From an uncultured Clostridia bacterium (GTDB lineage Bacteria; Bacillota; Clostridia; Oscillospirales; CAG-272), in NCBI GenBank assembly GCA_937914815.1, contig CALDMI010000081.1, positions 1 through 8,016 of the forward strand: a DNA stretch of 8,016 nucleotides, in the 5' to 3' direction. Made by a program: the position numbers and the translations under genes. How positions within the stretch are numbered: the stretch's first letter is position 1; each line of letters starts with the position of its first letter. The notes beneath the pieces were generated by a model that had not been told where the DNA came from, searched no databases, and was given only the letters and a program-made list of their open reading frames with translations. Positions 1 through 6,424 of the stretch are shown piece after piece.

Positions 1-513
1 GTTGCAGTTTGACGCAAGGAAATAAAGGAGCTCGAGTTCCTTCGGCGGTATGTCAACAGCCTTGCCGTTTATTCGTAATTCGTATTTCTGAAGACTTATT
101 TCGAGGTTTTCAAACCTTGCCACCTCGTCGTCAGATGTTTTTGTGTGGGCATTATATCTGCGGAGAACAGCCTTTATCCGCGCCGAGAGTTCTTTCATGT
201 CAAAAGGCTTAACAATGAAATCATCTGCACCGAGCTCAAGACCGAGCACCTTATCAAAGACCTCTCCTTTTGCCGTTATCATAATGACAGGCTTAGACGA
301 GATTTCGCGGATTTCGCGGCAGACCTGCCATCCGTCCTTTTTCGGCATCATAATATCGAGCAGAACGAGATCAGGCTCATAGAGCTTGAAAGCCGACAGT
401 CCCTGAACGCCGTCGCTGCAGGTTTTGACCTGATAGCCCTCATTTTCAAAATAGAGCTTTAACATCTCGCAGATGTTGGTGTCATCATCGATTACAAGCA
501 GTTTGGTATCCAT
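1..513 (-). CDS. OmpR/PhoB-family response regulator, C-terminus cut by left edge
   Basis: A two-component DNA-binding response regulator; 171 residues are visible out of a usual 225-235. The receiver domain fills residues 1-118 or so. It shows the acidic pair D9/D10 after MDTKLLVI, the phospho-acceptor D53 in LVLLDIMMP, the switch threonine T80 in MITAK and the conserved lysine K102 in FIVKPF. Position 99, usually Tyr in this family (GADDY), is Phe here. A linker follows, and from about residue 131 the OmpR-type winged-helix domain begins (RFENLEISLQKYELRINGK, then PPKELELLYFLASN). The recognition helix lies beyond the left edge, so the target cannot be judged. The ATG at 511-513 is preceded by GGAGGA at 521-526 with 7 bases between, an ideal ribosome site. 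The gene has its own promoter, divergent from ychF. A sensor histidine kinase would be expected next on the left, but it is not in view. Family assignment is firm; the specific regulator (PhoP, ResD, VanR-like and so on) is not known. Confidence 0.95.
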   Translation of the reverse strand, partial: MDTKLLVIDDDTNICEMLKLYFENEGYQVKTCSDGVQGLSAFKLYEPDLVLLDIMMPKKDGWQVCREIREISSKPVIMITAKGEVFDKVLGLELGADDFIVKPFDMKELSARIKAVLRRYNAHTKTSDDEVARFENLEISLQKYELRINGKAVDIPPKELELLYFLASNCN

Positions 514-529
514 TTTTACATCCTCCATT

Positions 530-555
530 TGTTAAGTTTGTTAAAGTTTTGCTAA
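530..555 (-). repeat. Three TTAACA-like direct repeats in the regulator's leader
   Basis: Read on the minus strand, the untranslated leader of the response regulator contains TTAGCA (550-555), TTAACA (539-544) and TTAACA (530-535), at spacings of 11 and 9 bases. The last two belong to a 9-base tandem unit (TTTAACAAA, CTTAACAAA). OmpR/PhoB-family regulators bind direct repeats about one helical turn apart, and the Bacillus PhoP box is built from TTAACA-like hexamers. These repeats lie between the predicted transcription start and the ribosome site, where a bound protein would block transcription, so negative autoregulation is possible. The background is AT-rich, so chance cannot be excluded. 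Confidence 0.4.
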
Positions 556-568
556 TCTTCATAAATGA

Positions 569-597
569 ATTATACAACATAATTGTTTCCAAATCAA
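569..597 (-). promoter_or_regulatory. Sigma-A promoter of the response-regulator gene
   Basis: On the minus strand, TTGATT (592-597) and a perfect TATAAT (569-574) are separated by exactly 17 bases. Transcription should start near 562, giving a leader of about 50 bases before the ATG at 513. The match is near consensus. Confidence 0.8.
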
Positions 598-655
598 GAA
601 CAAAGAAAAAAGTTTTATATTATTTTTATGTTTTTTGTCAAATCGGTTTTAAGTA
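598..655. promoter_or_regulatory. AT-rich block shared by two divergent promoters
   Basis: The 58 bases between the two -35 boxes are strongly AT-rich, with an A-tract (AAAGAAAAAAG, 602-612) on the regulator side and T-runs (for example GTTTTTTG, 630-637) on the ychF side. Such tracts just upstream of -35 boxes resemble UP elements, which bind the RNA polymerase alpha subunit. No ORF or stable hairpin is seen here. Confidence 0.4.
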
Positions 656-684
656 TTGAATATTTTCGTGCGATGTGGTATACT
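656..684 (+). promoter_or_regulatory. Sigma-A promoter of ychF with extended -10
   Basis: TTGAAT (656-661) and TATACT (679-684) are 17 bases apart, and TGG at 676-678 supplies the TGn extended -10 element. Transcription should start around 690-692, leaving a leader of about 40 bases with no evident structure before the ATG at 732. Confidence 0.8.
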
Positions 685-731
685 TAACAGGCTGGATTTT
701 ATATATAACCGAAACGGAATAAGAGGTAAAC

Positions 732-1826
732 ATGAAATTAGGTATTGTAGGGCTTCCCAATGTTGGGAAGAGCACGCTTTTTAACGCACTCACAAATGCA
801 GGTGCCGAGTCTGCGAATTATCCTTTCTGTACGATAGATCCGAATGTCGGCGTGGTCGCCGTACCGGACAAGCGCCTTGATGCGCTTGCAAAAATGTATT
901 CTCCGGAAAAGTTCACACCCGCAGTCATAGAATTTGTCGATATCGCCGGACTTGTCCGCGGCGCGTCAAAGGGCGAGGGACTGGGGAATAAGTTCCTTTC
1001 AAATATCCGTGAGGTCGACGCAATAGTACATGTCGTCCGTTGCTTTGAGAACGGGGACATCATACATGTTGACGGCACAGTAGACCCGATGCGTGATGTG
1101 GAGACTATTAACCTTGAGCTGATACTTTCGGACCTTGAAATAGTAGAGCGCGCAATAGACAGGACCGTAAAGGCGGCAAGGAGCGATAAGAAACTGCTTG
1201 AAAAGGTTGATGTGCTGAATAAAGTAAAAACCTGCCTTGAAGAGGGGCGCAGTGCCCGTTCACTAAATCTTACCGATGAGGAACTTGTGCTCATAGAAGA
1301 GTCCCGGCTCCTGACTCTGAAGCCGGTTATATATGTTGCGAATGTCTCCGAGGACGAGGTGTCCGGGGGATACAAGGACAATGCAGGATACATGAAGCTC
1401 GCCGAATTTGCAAAGAGCGAGCACAGCGAGATAATCGCCATATCCGCACAGATAGAGGCAGAACTCTCCGAGCTTGACGGAGAGGAAAAAGAGGCATTTC
1501 TCTCCGACCTCGGTATCACGGAGTGCGGACTTGACAAACTCATAAGATCGAGTTACTCACTGCTCGGACTTATAAGCTTCCTGACAGCCGGACCTAAAGA
1601 AGTACGCGCATGGACTATAAAGCGCGGGACAAAGGCGCCACAGGCGGCGGGAAAGATTCATTCGGATTTTGAGCGCGGATTTATCCGTGCGGAGGTCGTC
1701 GCATTTGATGATCTTATACGCGAGGGTGACAGAAATAAAGTCAAAGAAAAAGGACTCCTCCGCAGCGAGGGAAAAGACTATGTGATGAAGGATGGGGATG
1801 TCGTTGAATTCCTCTTCAATGTGTAA
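732..1826 (+). CDS. ychF: Redox/translation-associated P-loop ATPase YchF (OLA1 family)
   Basis: A cytoplasmic TRAFAC-class NTPase of the Obg/YchF group; the family hydrolyses ATP better than GTP and associates with ribosomes. The 364-residue length matches the usual 360-370. The P-loop GLPNVGKST is at residues 7-15, followed by TIDPN (34-38) with the G2 threonine, and DIAG (70-73) in FVDIAGLVRGASKGEGLGN as G3. The residue after DIAG is Leu74, where Ras-type GTPases have the catalytic glutamine; this is typical of the HAS-GTPase group. The G4 position reads NVSE (204-207) instead of NKxD, the known basis of ATP preference. A coiled-coil-like helical segment covers about 125-200. The C-terminal TGS domain spans about 281-364 (LTAGPKEVRAW through DVVEFLFNV). 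The ATG follows AGAGG at 722-726 with five bases between. It is transcribed alone from its own promoter and converges on comEC, three bases from its stop. Nothing is missing. Confidence 0.97.
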   Translation: MKLGIVGLPNVGKSTLFNALTNAGAESANYPFCTIDPNVGVVAVPDKRLDALAKMYSPEKFTPAVIEFVDIAGLVRGASKGEGLGNKFLSNIREVDAIVHVVRCFENGDIIHVDGTVDPMRDVETINLELILSDLEIVERAIDRTVKAARSDKKLLEKVDVLNKVKTCLEEGRSARSLNLTDEELVLIEESRLLTLKPVIYVANVSEDEVSGGYKDNAGYMKLAEFAKSEHSEIIAISAQIEAELSELDGEEKEAFLSDLGITECGLDKLIRSSYSLLGLISFLTAGPKEVRAWTIKRGTKAPQAAGKIHSDFERGFIRAEVVAFDDLIREGDRNKVKEKGLLRSEGKDYVMKDGDVVEFLFNV

Positions 1827-1829
1827 TTT

Positions 1830-4094
1830 TCAGTTTATGACCACTTTCTTCGGCAGAATTTCAATTGCGGTGTCCCTGTTCTCGTAATATACAAGTACCT
1901 CGTCGGGAATTTCCACGCGATTTCCCGACAAAATGATACGGCGGACACCCGGATACGTCCCGGCAAATCGAACAATATCACTGTAACTTTTACCATGGCA
2001 ACCGAATATGACCGTGTCCGATGAGGATATGGCATCGGTTGCCTTTTCTGTTATCTCGCCATCGAGAACTCCGGAGCTGAGATATGTCACGGAATGTCCG
2101 GAGTAAGAAAAGGAGAGAATGGTACGCTCCGCCCCGTCACCGAGTGAAGAACGGTACAGCGACTTCAGCTCGATGTCGCCGAGCGTGAGTGCTTCATCCT
2201 GTTGATAAAGTGTGACATCGGTTCCGTACCGCAGACAGACCTCCGAAGTTTTGAGTAATATATCCTCCTCGTTTTCATTCTCCGGCAACGGAAGATAAAC
2301 ATATCTGACCTTGATCTGTCTGAACAGAGTGTCAAAATAATCGGGAAGTGCGGCGCCGTATGTCGTCAGAAAATATGAATCAAGGTCGGGGATGCGCTCT
2401 CCGGATAGAATATTTGCGGTCGAATACGCCTGTGATTTTCTTCTCGGCGAAAGGTCGATTACCATAGTTTCACCTGAGCTCATGAGTGTTATTCGCTCCT
2501 CACTGCCGGAGCGATCATAAATCACGGAGCTTCTCAGGTGAACAGACCTTGTGAGAACTGCCGAGACCACCAATGTCATCACAAGAAAGAGAGACAATGC
2601 GGTAGCATAGATTTTCCTGTGTTTTATCCTGCAGACGAGAAAGATAATGAGCGCTGTCGTGAATACAAAGCAGAGAATACTTACGGCGGCAAAATCACAG
2701 CTTACATATATCCCGGGAATCCCGGATATCAGAGCGGCACATTTGAATATTCCGGAATACAGCCATTGCATAAGCCACACGAGCGGCGGAATTATTTTTC
2801 CGAAGATAAGAGCGAGCCCGCCGAGGTACATGTATATCTCCGCGACCAGCGAAAACAGCGGCGAGGTAAACGGAGTTGCCAGTGAGATTGCCTCGAATGT
2901 CACGCAGATTATCGCAAATGTCAGTGCCACGGCGAAGAATGTTGCACTAAGAGATGTAACAATGAAGCGCAGAATCCGTGTGCCTATACCGCCGCGGCGC
3001 TCCGGTGTAAATCCTGCTGCCACTATTATACCGAGAGTTGCGCCAAACGAGAGCCAAAGTGCGATGTCATATATTGCAAACGGTTTTACCACGATTATTA
3101 CGGCGAGCGCGACAAAAAGCGATGTTATCCTGTCAGGGAGCGCACCGGCAAGAAAGAGAAGATCGGCAATTATGAGCATGATACCCGCGCGGACCACAGA
3201 GGACGGAAAACCGACTATCGCCATGTATCCGATAATGCAGACTATCATTATTGCGGAGCGGGCTTTCTTGTTTATTCTTAAAAATGTCATCAGCTTTTCA
3301 AGCGCGGCTGTGATTATCGCGAGGTGCATACCGCTGAGCGCCAGTACATGAGATACACCGATTCTGCGAAAATCCGTGAGTATATTTCCCGGGAGTAGCT
3401 CCTTGTCGCCGACGAGCAGGGCAGAGACGAGACCTCCTGCATCGTCGCCGAGCAGTCCGGTGCAGTATGAGGTGAACGAAGTTCTCAGCACCGAGAGCCG
3501 GTGTTCGAGAGGCGGGTCGCCGTGCTCGGTTATCGTCGGTACGCCTGTAGCCAACAGATTTGCTGAGATTCCCTTTGCCTTTGAATATGTGGATAACTGA
3601 TCTCCCGAGTTGTATGGATCTACCGTTGCCTCAAAGCTGATGCGGTCTCCGGGCGTAAAATTTGAACTCGCTCCGTTAATTGTGAGATATACACGGTATT
3701 TCGTGAGTGGCGCGCCGTTTACGCTCTGCGTTCCGATTTCGTATATTCCGTATCCGTCGGAGAAATATATCTCCTCTGTAACGATACCCACGCCGGAAAC
3801 CTCAACATTCCCGGCATCATCTGTACTTTCCGAAAATCTTTTCTCAAAATCGAACCACATGTCAAAATACAGATGCGACACCAGAAATGAAAGGAGAACG
3901 AAAGCCGACATGATGAGCATTATCCTGCTGTTCGGCTTATGCTTTGCGAAACGAACTATTGAGAATACGAGGAGTGAAAATGCAAAAAGAGCAAGAAGCA
4001 CCCTTAAGATGCTTCCGGCTCCTGTGAATATTAGAAAACCCGCTGCTGTGCCCGCTATAAGAAAAGCGAGCGGGCGCTTTTCAAAAATGCTCAT
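1830..4094 (-). CDS. comEC: ComEC/Rec2 DNA-uptake channel with degenerate C-terminal MBL domain
   Basis: An inner-membrane channel that carries single-stranded DNA into the cytoplasm during natural transformation. The 754 residues fit the family. Order: two or three N-terminal membrane helices (about 8-48, 58-77); a soluble OB-like DUF4131 region (about 95-190); the Competence membrane domain (about 220-490) with its hallmark stretches ALLVGDKELLP (225-235), GVSHVLALSGMHLAII (246-261), FPSSVVRAGIM (296-306) and LSFGATLGI (348-356); a last helix at 495-514; then a soluble region of about 240 residues where ComEC normally has a metallo-beta-lactamase-like nuclease fold. That domain is recognisable but eroded: the place of HxHxDH reads LTTYGAALPDY (576-586), and HHGS reads CHGK (699-702). 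The ATG overlaps the stop of the upstream lipid-kinase gene (ATGA) and has no strong ribosome site of its own, implying translational coupling. The channel assignment is firm; nuclease activity is doubtful. Whether the organism is transformable cannot be told from this window. Confidence 0.93.
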   Translation of the reverse strand: MSIFEKRPLAFLIAGTAAGFLIFTGAGSILRVLLALFAFSLLVFSIVRFAKHKPNSRIMLIMSAFVLLSFLVSHLYFDMWFDFEKRFSESTDDAGNVEVSGVGIVTEEIYFSDGYGIYEIGTQSVNGAPLTKYRVYLTINGASSNFTPGDRISFEATVDPYNSGDQLSTYSKAKGISANLLATGVPTITEHGDPPLEHRLSVLRTSFTSYCTGLLGDDAGGLVSALLVGDKELLPGNILTDFRRIGVSHVLALSGMHLAIITAALEKLMTFLRINKKARSAIMIVCIIGYMAIVGFPSSVVRAGIMLIIADLLFLAGALPDRITSLFVALAVIIVVKPFAIYDIALWLSFGATLGIIVAAGFTPERRGGIGTRILRFIVTSLSATFFAVALTFAIICVTFEAISLATPFTSPLFSLVAEIYMYLGGLALIFGKIIPPLVWLMQWLYSGIFKCAALISGIPGIYVSCDFAAVSILCFVFTTALIIFLVCRIKHRKIYATALSLFLVMTLVVSAVLTRSVHLRSSVIYDRSGSEERITLMSSGETMVIDLSPRRKSQAYSTANILSGERIPDLDSYFLTTYGAALPDYFDTLFRQIKVRYVYLPLPENENEEDILLKTSEVCLRYGTDVTLYQQDEALTLGDIELKSLYRSSLGDGAERTILSFSYSGHSVTYLSSGVLDGEITEKATDAISSSDTVIFGCHGKSYSDIVRFAGTYPGVRRIILSGNRVEIPDEVLVYYENRDTAIEILPKKVVIN
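1902..1929. repeat. Perfect 8-bp inverted repeat near the ychF/comEC junction
   Basis: GTCGGGAA (1902-1909) and TTCCCGAC (1922-1929) form an 8-bp stem with a 12-base loop, inside the 3' end of comEC and about 75 bases past the ychF stop. No T-run follows on either strand, so it is not a canonical intrinsic terminator. It might protect the end of a ychF transcript reading into comEC, or be chance within coding sequence (it encodes part of SGNRVEIPDEV). Confidence 0.25.
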
Positions 4095-5047
4095 TTGTGT
4101 TCGGTATCCAATTTAGCGTTGAAGTCGTATTTCAGGGACGAGCCTTTGGGAATAACAAAGTTGAATGCGTCGTGTACTAGAGTGAAATCAATGGTTTTTG
4201 CACCCGAGATTTCACCGTCTATACAAACGGGAACGGGGGCATCAAACTCCATTCTGAAATGCTTATGCTGTGAATAGTCTATTACCTTCAATGCGCGCTT
4301 GTTTTGAAGGTGAGTGCCTTTTTTGTAGCTCCCGACGAGCGTGAAGAATTTGAGCCGTGAAACTTTTTTTATGGCACAGATATCCATGAGTCCATCGTTC
4401 AGATAGGCTATCGGCGCCGCGTCAAATCCGCCACCGCAGAATCTGCCGTTACCTATGGCTGTGAGCGTCATTATATCCTCGACAACTGTTCCGTCGTCGT
4501 AGATGAGCCGCATTTTTGTACCGAATTTATGGAACACGGCAACGACAACTCCGAAAATGTAGGAGAGTGCGGGGGATATGCGCTTCACATTTTTCATATC
4601 CGCGGCATACCGGACAACAGAGCAGTCAAATCCGATGTTTACCATGTTCACACAATAGGTGTCGTTGCATTTTATAAGGTCAAGGGGTATGGTTTCTCCG
4701 TCAATCTGCGCCTCTATTGAAGAAAACAGATCGCGCCTTGAAAAGTTTCTGACAAAATCATTGCCGGAGCCGTTCGGAATTACTCCGAACTCGACATTCG
4801 GGTTGCAGGGGGCACTGTTGACTATCTCGTTTATCGTCCCGTCGCCACCAATGCATATGAACCGTTGCCGCTCCGACGATATGTTGACCATTGAGCGCAC
4901 ATAGCTTGTTGCGTCGCCGACCTGCGTTGTGTAATATATATGGTATGTCAGCTGCCGCGCACGGCAGGCGACCTTTATTGAATCCTCAAGGTTCTGCAGC
5001 TTGCGGCTGCGTCCCGATTTCGGGTTCAGGATAAAATGATATATCAT
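4091..5047 (-). CDS. Diacylglycerol/lipid kinase, YegS/DgkB/BmrU family
   Basis: A soluble or membrane-associated lipid kinase of 318 residues. Family members transfer phosphate from ATP to diacylglycerol or related lipids, for example recycling diacylglycerol to phosphatidic acid. The catalytic domain begins at once with FILNPKSG (5-12), then the nucleotide-binding GGDGT (67-71) in FICIGGDGTINEIVN, the second glycine motif PNGSGNDF (91-98), NIGFD (137-141), GNGRFCGGGF (199-208) and DGLMD (218-222). IDGE (276-279) near the C-terminus matches the usual ending. I chose ATG 5045-5047 because GAGGA at 5055-5059 sits seven bases upstream and the protein then starts at the conserved beta strand. 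An in-frame ATG two codons earlier (5051-5053) lies too close to that site. The frame is open further, to 5197, but that stretch spans the promoter and overlaps rarA. The gene has its own promoter and overlaps comEC by four bases. The exact lipid substrate is not evident; dgkB is a reasonable but unproven name. Confidence 0.9.
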   Translation of the reverse strand: MIYHFILNPKSGRSRKLQNLEDSIKVACRARQLTYHIYYTTQVGDATSYVRSMVNISSERQRFICIGGDGTINEIVNSAPCNPNVEFGVIPNGSGNDFVRNFSRRDLFSSIEAQIDGETIPLDLIKCNDTYCVNMVNIGFDCSVVRYAADMKNVKRISPALSYIFGVVVAVFHKFGTKMRLIYDDGTVVEDIMTLTAIGNGRFCGGGFDAAPIAYLNDGLMDICAIKKVSRLKFFTLVGSYKKGTHLQNKRALKVIDYSQHKHFRMEFDAPVPVCIDGEISGAKTIDFTLVHDAFNFVIPKGSSLKYDFNAKLDTEHK

Positions 5048-5054
5048 GTGCATA

Positions 5055-5059
5055 TCCTC
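5055..5059 (-). promoter_or_regulatory. Ribosome binding site that sets the lipid-kinase start
   Basis: On the minus strand GAGGA lies seven bases before the ATG at 5045-5047 and only one base before the alternative ATG at 5051-5053. The spacing favours the downstream ATG, giving a protein that begins MIYHFILNPKSG. Confidence 0.75.
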
Positions 5060-5078
5060 GTAAGATATTATCCCGATT

Positions 5079-5107
5079 ATTGTATCATATAATGAGTATT
5101 TTGTCAA
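5079..5107 (-). promoter_or_regulatory. Strong sigma-A promoter of the lipid kinase-comEC unit
   Basis: On the minus strand a perfect TTGACA (5102-5107), a 17-base spacer and TACAAT (5079-5084) are preceded by TGA at 5085-5087, an extended -10. Transcription should begin near 5072, about 25 bases before the chosen ATG. The promoter sits entirely in the 103-base gap after rarA, so the kinase and comEC can be expressed independently of recG-rarA. Confidence 0.85.
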
Positions 5108-5150
5108 TACACAAAGAAGCGTGTGACTGATATGTGGGGAAAACCTGAAA

Positions 5151-6407
5151 TCACTCCTTTGTTTTCGGTTTGCCTCCGTTTGCATGTATGAAGTCAAAAT
5201 ACGCTTTTGCTGCCTGTTCGGTTTTGTTGCTTCCGAATTTGTAATAGTTCGCGCCTTTTTTCAGAATATCGGCGGGGAGGTAGTCCTGCTTTACATAATC
5301 GCATTCATAGTCATGAGGATAGAGATATCCGCGGAAGAGCGGACTTTGAAGATGCTCCGGCACCGTGACGCCGAGACCGGACGAGGCGTCACTCACGGCG
5401 GCATTATATGCGGCATATGCGGTGTTTGATTTCGGAGCTGTCGCCAACATGACAGTGGCATTAGCGAGCGGTATAGCCGCCTCCGGGAGTCCCAGCTGCT
5501 TTGCACTCTCCACGCAGGCGTATGTTATTGCCGCAGCGAGCGGATAGGCACAGCCGATGTCCTCCGAGGCGATTACCATAAGCCGGCGGCAGGCGGAGAG
5601 AAGGTCGCCGTTTGCGAGAATTTTAGCAAGATAAAATACTGCGGCATCAGGATCAGAACCGCGTATAGACTTTTGCAGACAGGAGAGATAATCGTAGTGT
5701 ACATCGCCATCCCTGTCAAAATGCCCGACAATGCCGGGAAGGAGTGACGATACCGTGTCGTCTGTAATCGTATCTCCCGATATATAGTATGAGTTTTCGA
5801 GCGCACCTATACTCATGCGTACATCGCCACCACAGCATGCCGCAATGGCACGCAGCGTTTTGTCATCGGCTTGCTTTTTTTCTCCGAAATCTTCATTCAG
5901 AATACCGAGCGCGCGGCGCAGCGTCGGGACGCAGTCATCAGGCGTCACGGATTTGAATTCAAAGACCGAAGAGCGCGAGAGCAGGGCATTGTAGACACAG
6001 AAATACGGGTTCTCCGTGGTTGAAGCGATAAGTATGATTTTTCCGTTTTCCGTAAATTCAAGCAGCGACTGCTGTTGCTTCTTGTTAAAGTATTGTATCT
6101 CGTCAAGATAGAGAAGTGTTCCGGCGTCGGAGAACATGTTGTCCGTCGAGTCGATGACGGATTTTACATCCGCGAGCGTCGCAGTCGTTGCATTCAGACG
6201 GTATAGCTGCATGCCCGAACTTTCTGCAATTATATTTGCGACCGTCGTTTTTCCCGTTCCGGGAGGACCGTAAAATATCATATTCGGTATACGGTTGTTT
6301 TCGACGAGACGGCGGAGTATTCCGTTCTTTCCCACAAGATGCGTCTGCCCGCAAACCTCGTCAAAGGTCCTTGGGCGCATTCTGTCTGCAAGAGGTGATT
6401 GTTTCAT
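5151..6407 (-). CDS. rarA: Replication-associated recombination AAA+ ATPase RarA (MgsA)
   Basis: A cytoplasmic AAA+ ATPase of the clamp-loader-like RarA/MgsA/WRNIP1 family, acting at stalled replication forks and interacting with SSB in other bacteria. The 418 residues fit the usual 410-450. LADRMRPRTFDEVCGQ (6-21) is the N-terminal signature. Walker A is GPPGTGKT (47-54) and Walker B is LLYLDEIQ (98-105), followed by FNKKQQQSLLE. Sensor 1 lies in IASTTENP (128-135), the arginine-finger region in LLSRS (142-146), and sensor 2 in GGDVRMSIGALE (193-204). The C-terminal tetramerisation part includes KSIRGSDPDAA (246-256), ASEDIGCAYP (280-289), TVPEHL (348-353) and YPHDY (363-367). Most RarA proteins have DEIHRFNK where this has DEIQYFNK. 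The ATG is preceded by GGAG at 6413-6416 with five bases between. It starts 17 bases after recG, so the two are probably one operon. No terminator hairpin is visible after its stop, so some read-through into the lipid-kinase gene is likely. Confidence 0.95.
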   Translation of the reverse strand: MKQSPLADRMRPRTFDEVCGQTHLVGKNGILRRLVENNRIPNMIFYGPPGTGKTTVANIIAESSGMQLYRLNATTATLADVKSVIDSTDNMFSDAGTLLYLDEIQYFNKKQQQSLLEFTENGKIILIASTTENPYFCVYNALLSRSSVFEFKSVTPDDCVPTLRRALGILNEDFGEKKQADDKTLRAIAACCGGDVRMSIGALENSYYISGDTITDDTVSSLLPGIVGHFDRDGDVHYDYLSCLQKSIRGSDPDAAVFYLAKILANGDLLSACRRLMVIASEDIGCAYPLAAAITYACVESAKQLGLPEAAIPLANATVMLATAPKSNTAYAAYNAAVSDASSGLGVTVPEHLQSPLFRGYLYPHDYECDYVKQDYLPADILKKGANYYKFGSNKTEQAAKAYFDFIHANGGKPKTKE

Positions 6408-6424
6408 TTCTTCTCCATGTAGTA

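Noticed and set aside
9..462. Plus-strand open frames opposite the response regulator
   Set aside because: The minus strand encodes an unbroken receiver domain and the start of a winged helix over the whole stretch, so these are shadows.
598..655. A/T tracts as an intrinsic terminator
   Set aside because: They lie between two divergent promoters, with no GC-rich stem and no gene ending there.
818..1543. A 241-residue open frame on the minus strand inside ychF
   Set aside because: It is a serine-rich shadow of the ychF coding strand with no recognisable domain, while ychF itself is complete and motif-perfect.
2647..3351. Long plus-strand open frames inside comEC (also 2538-2885 and 3610-4116)
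   Set aside because: They are antisense to a full-length ComEC with its conserved motifs and lack recognisable domains; the low-stop antisense frame follows from codon choice in comEC.
5108..5150. Possible terminator after rarA
   Set aside because: No stable stem followed by a T-run on the minus strand could be found in this short gap.
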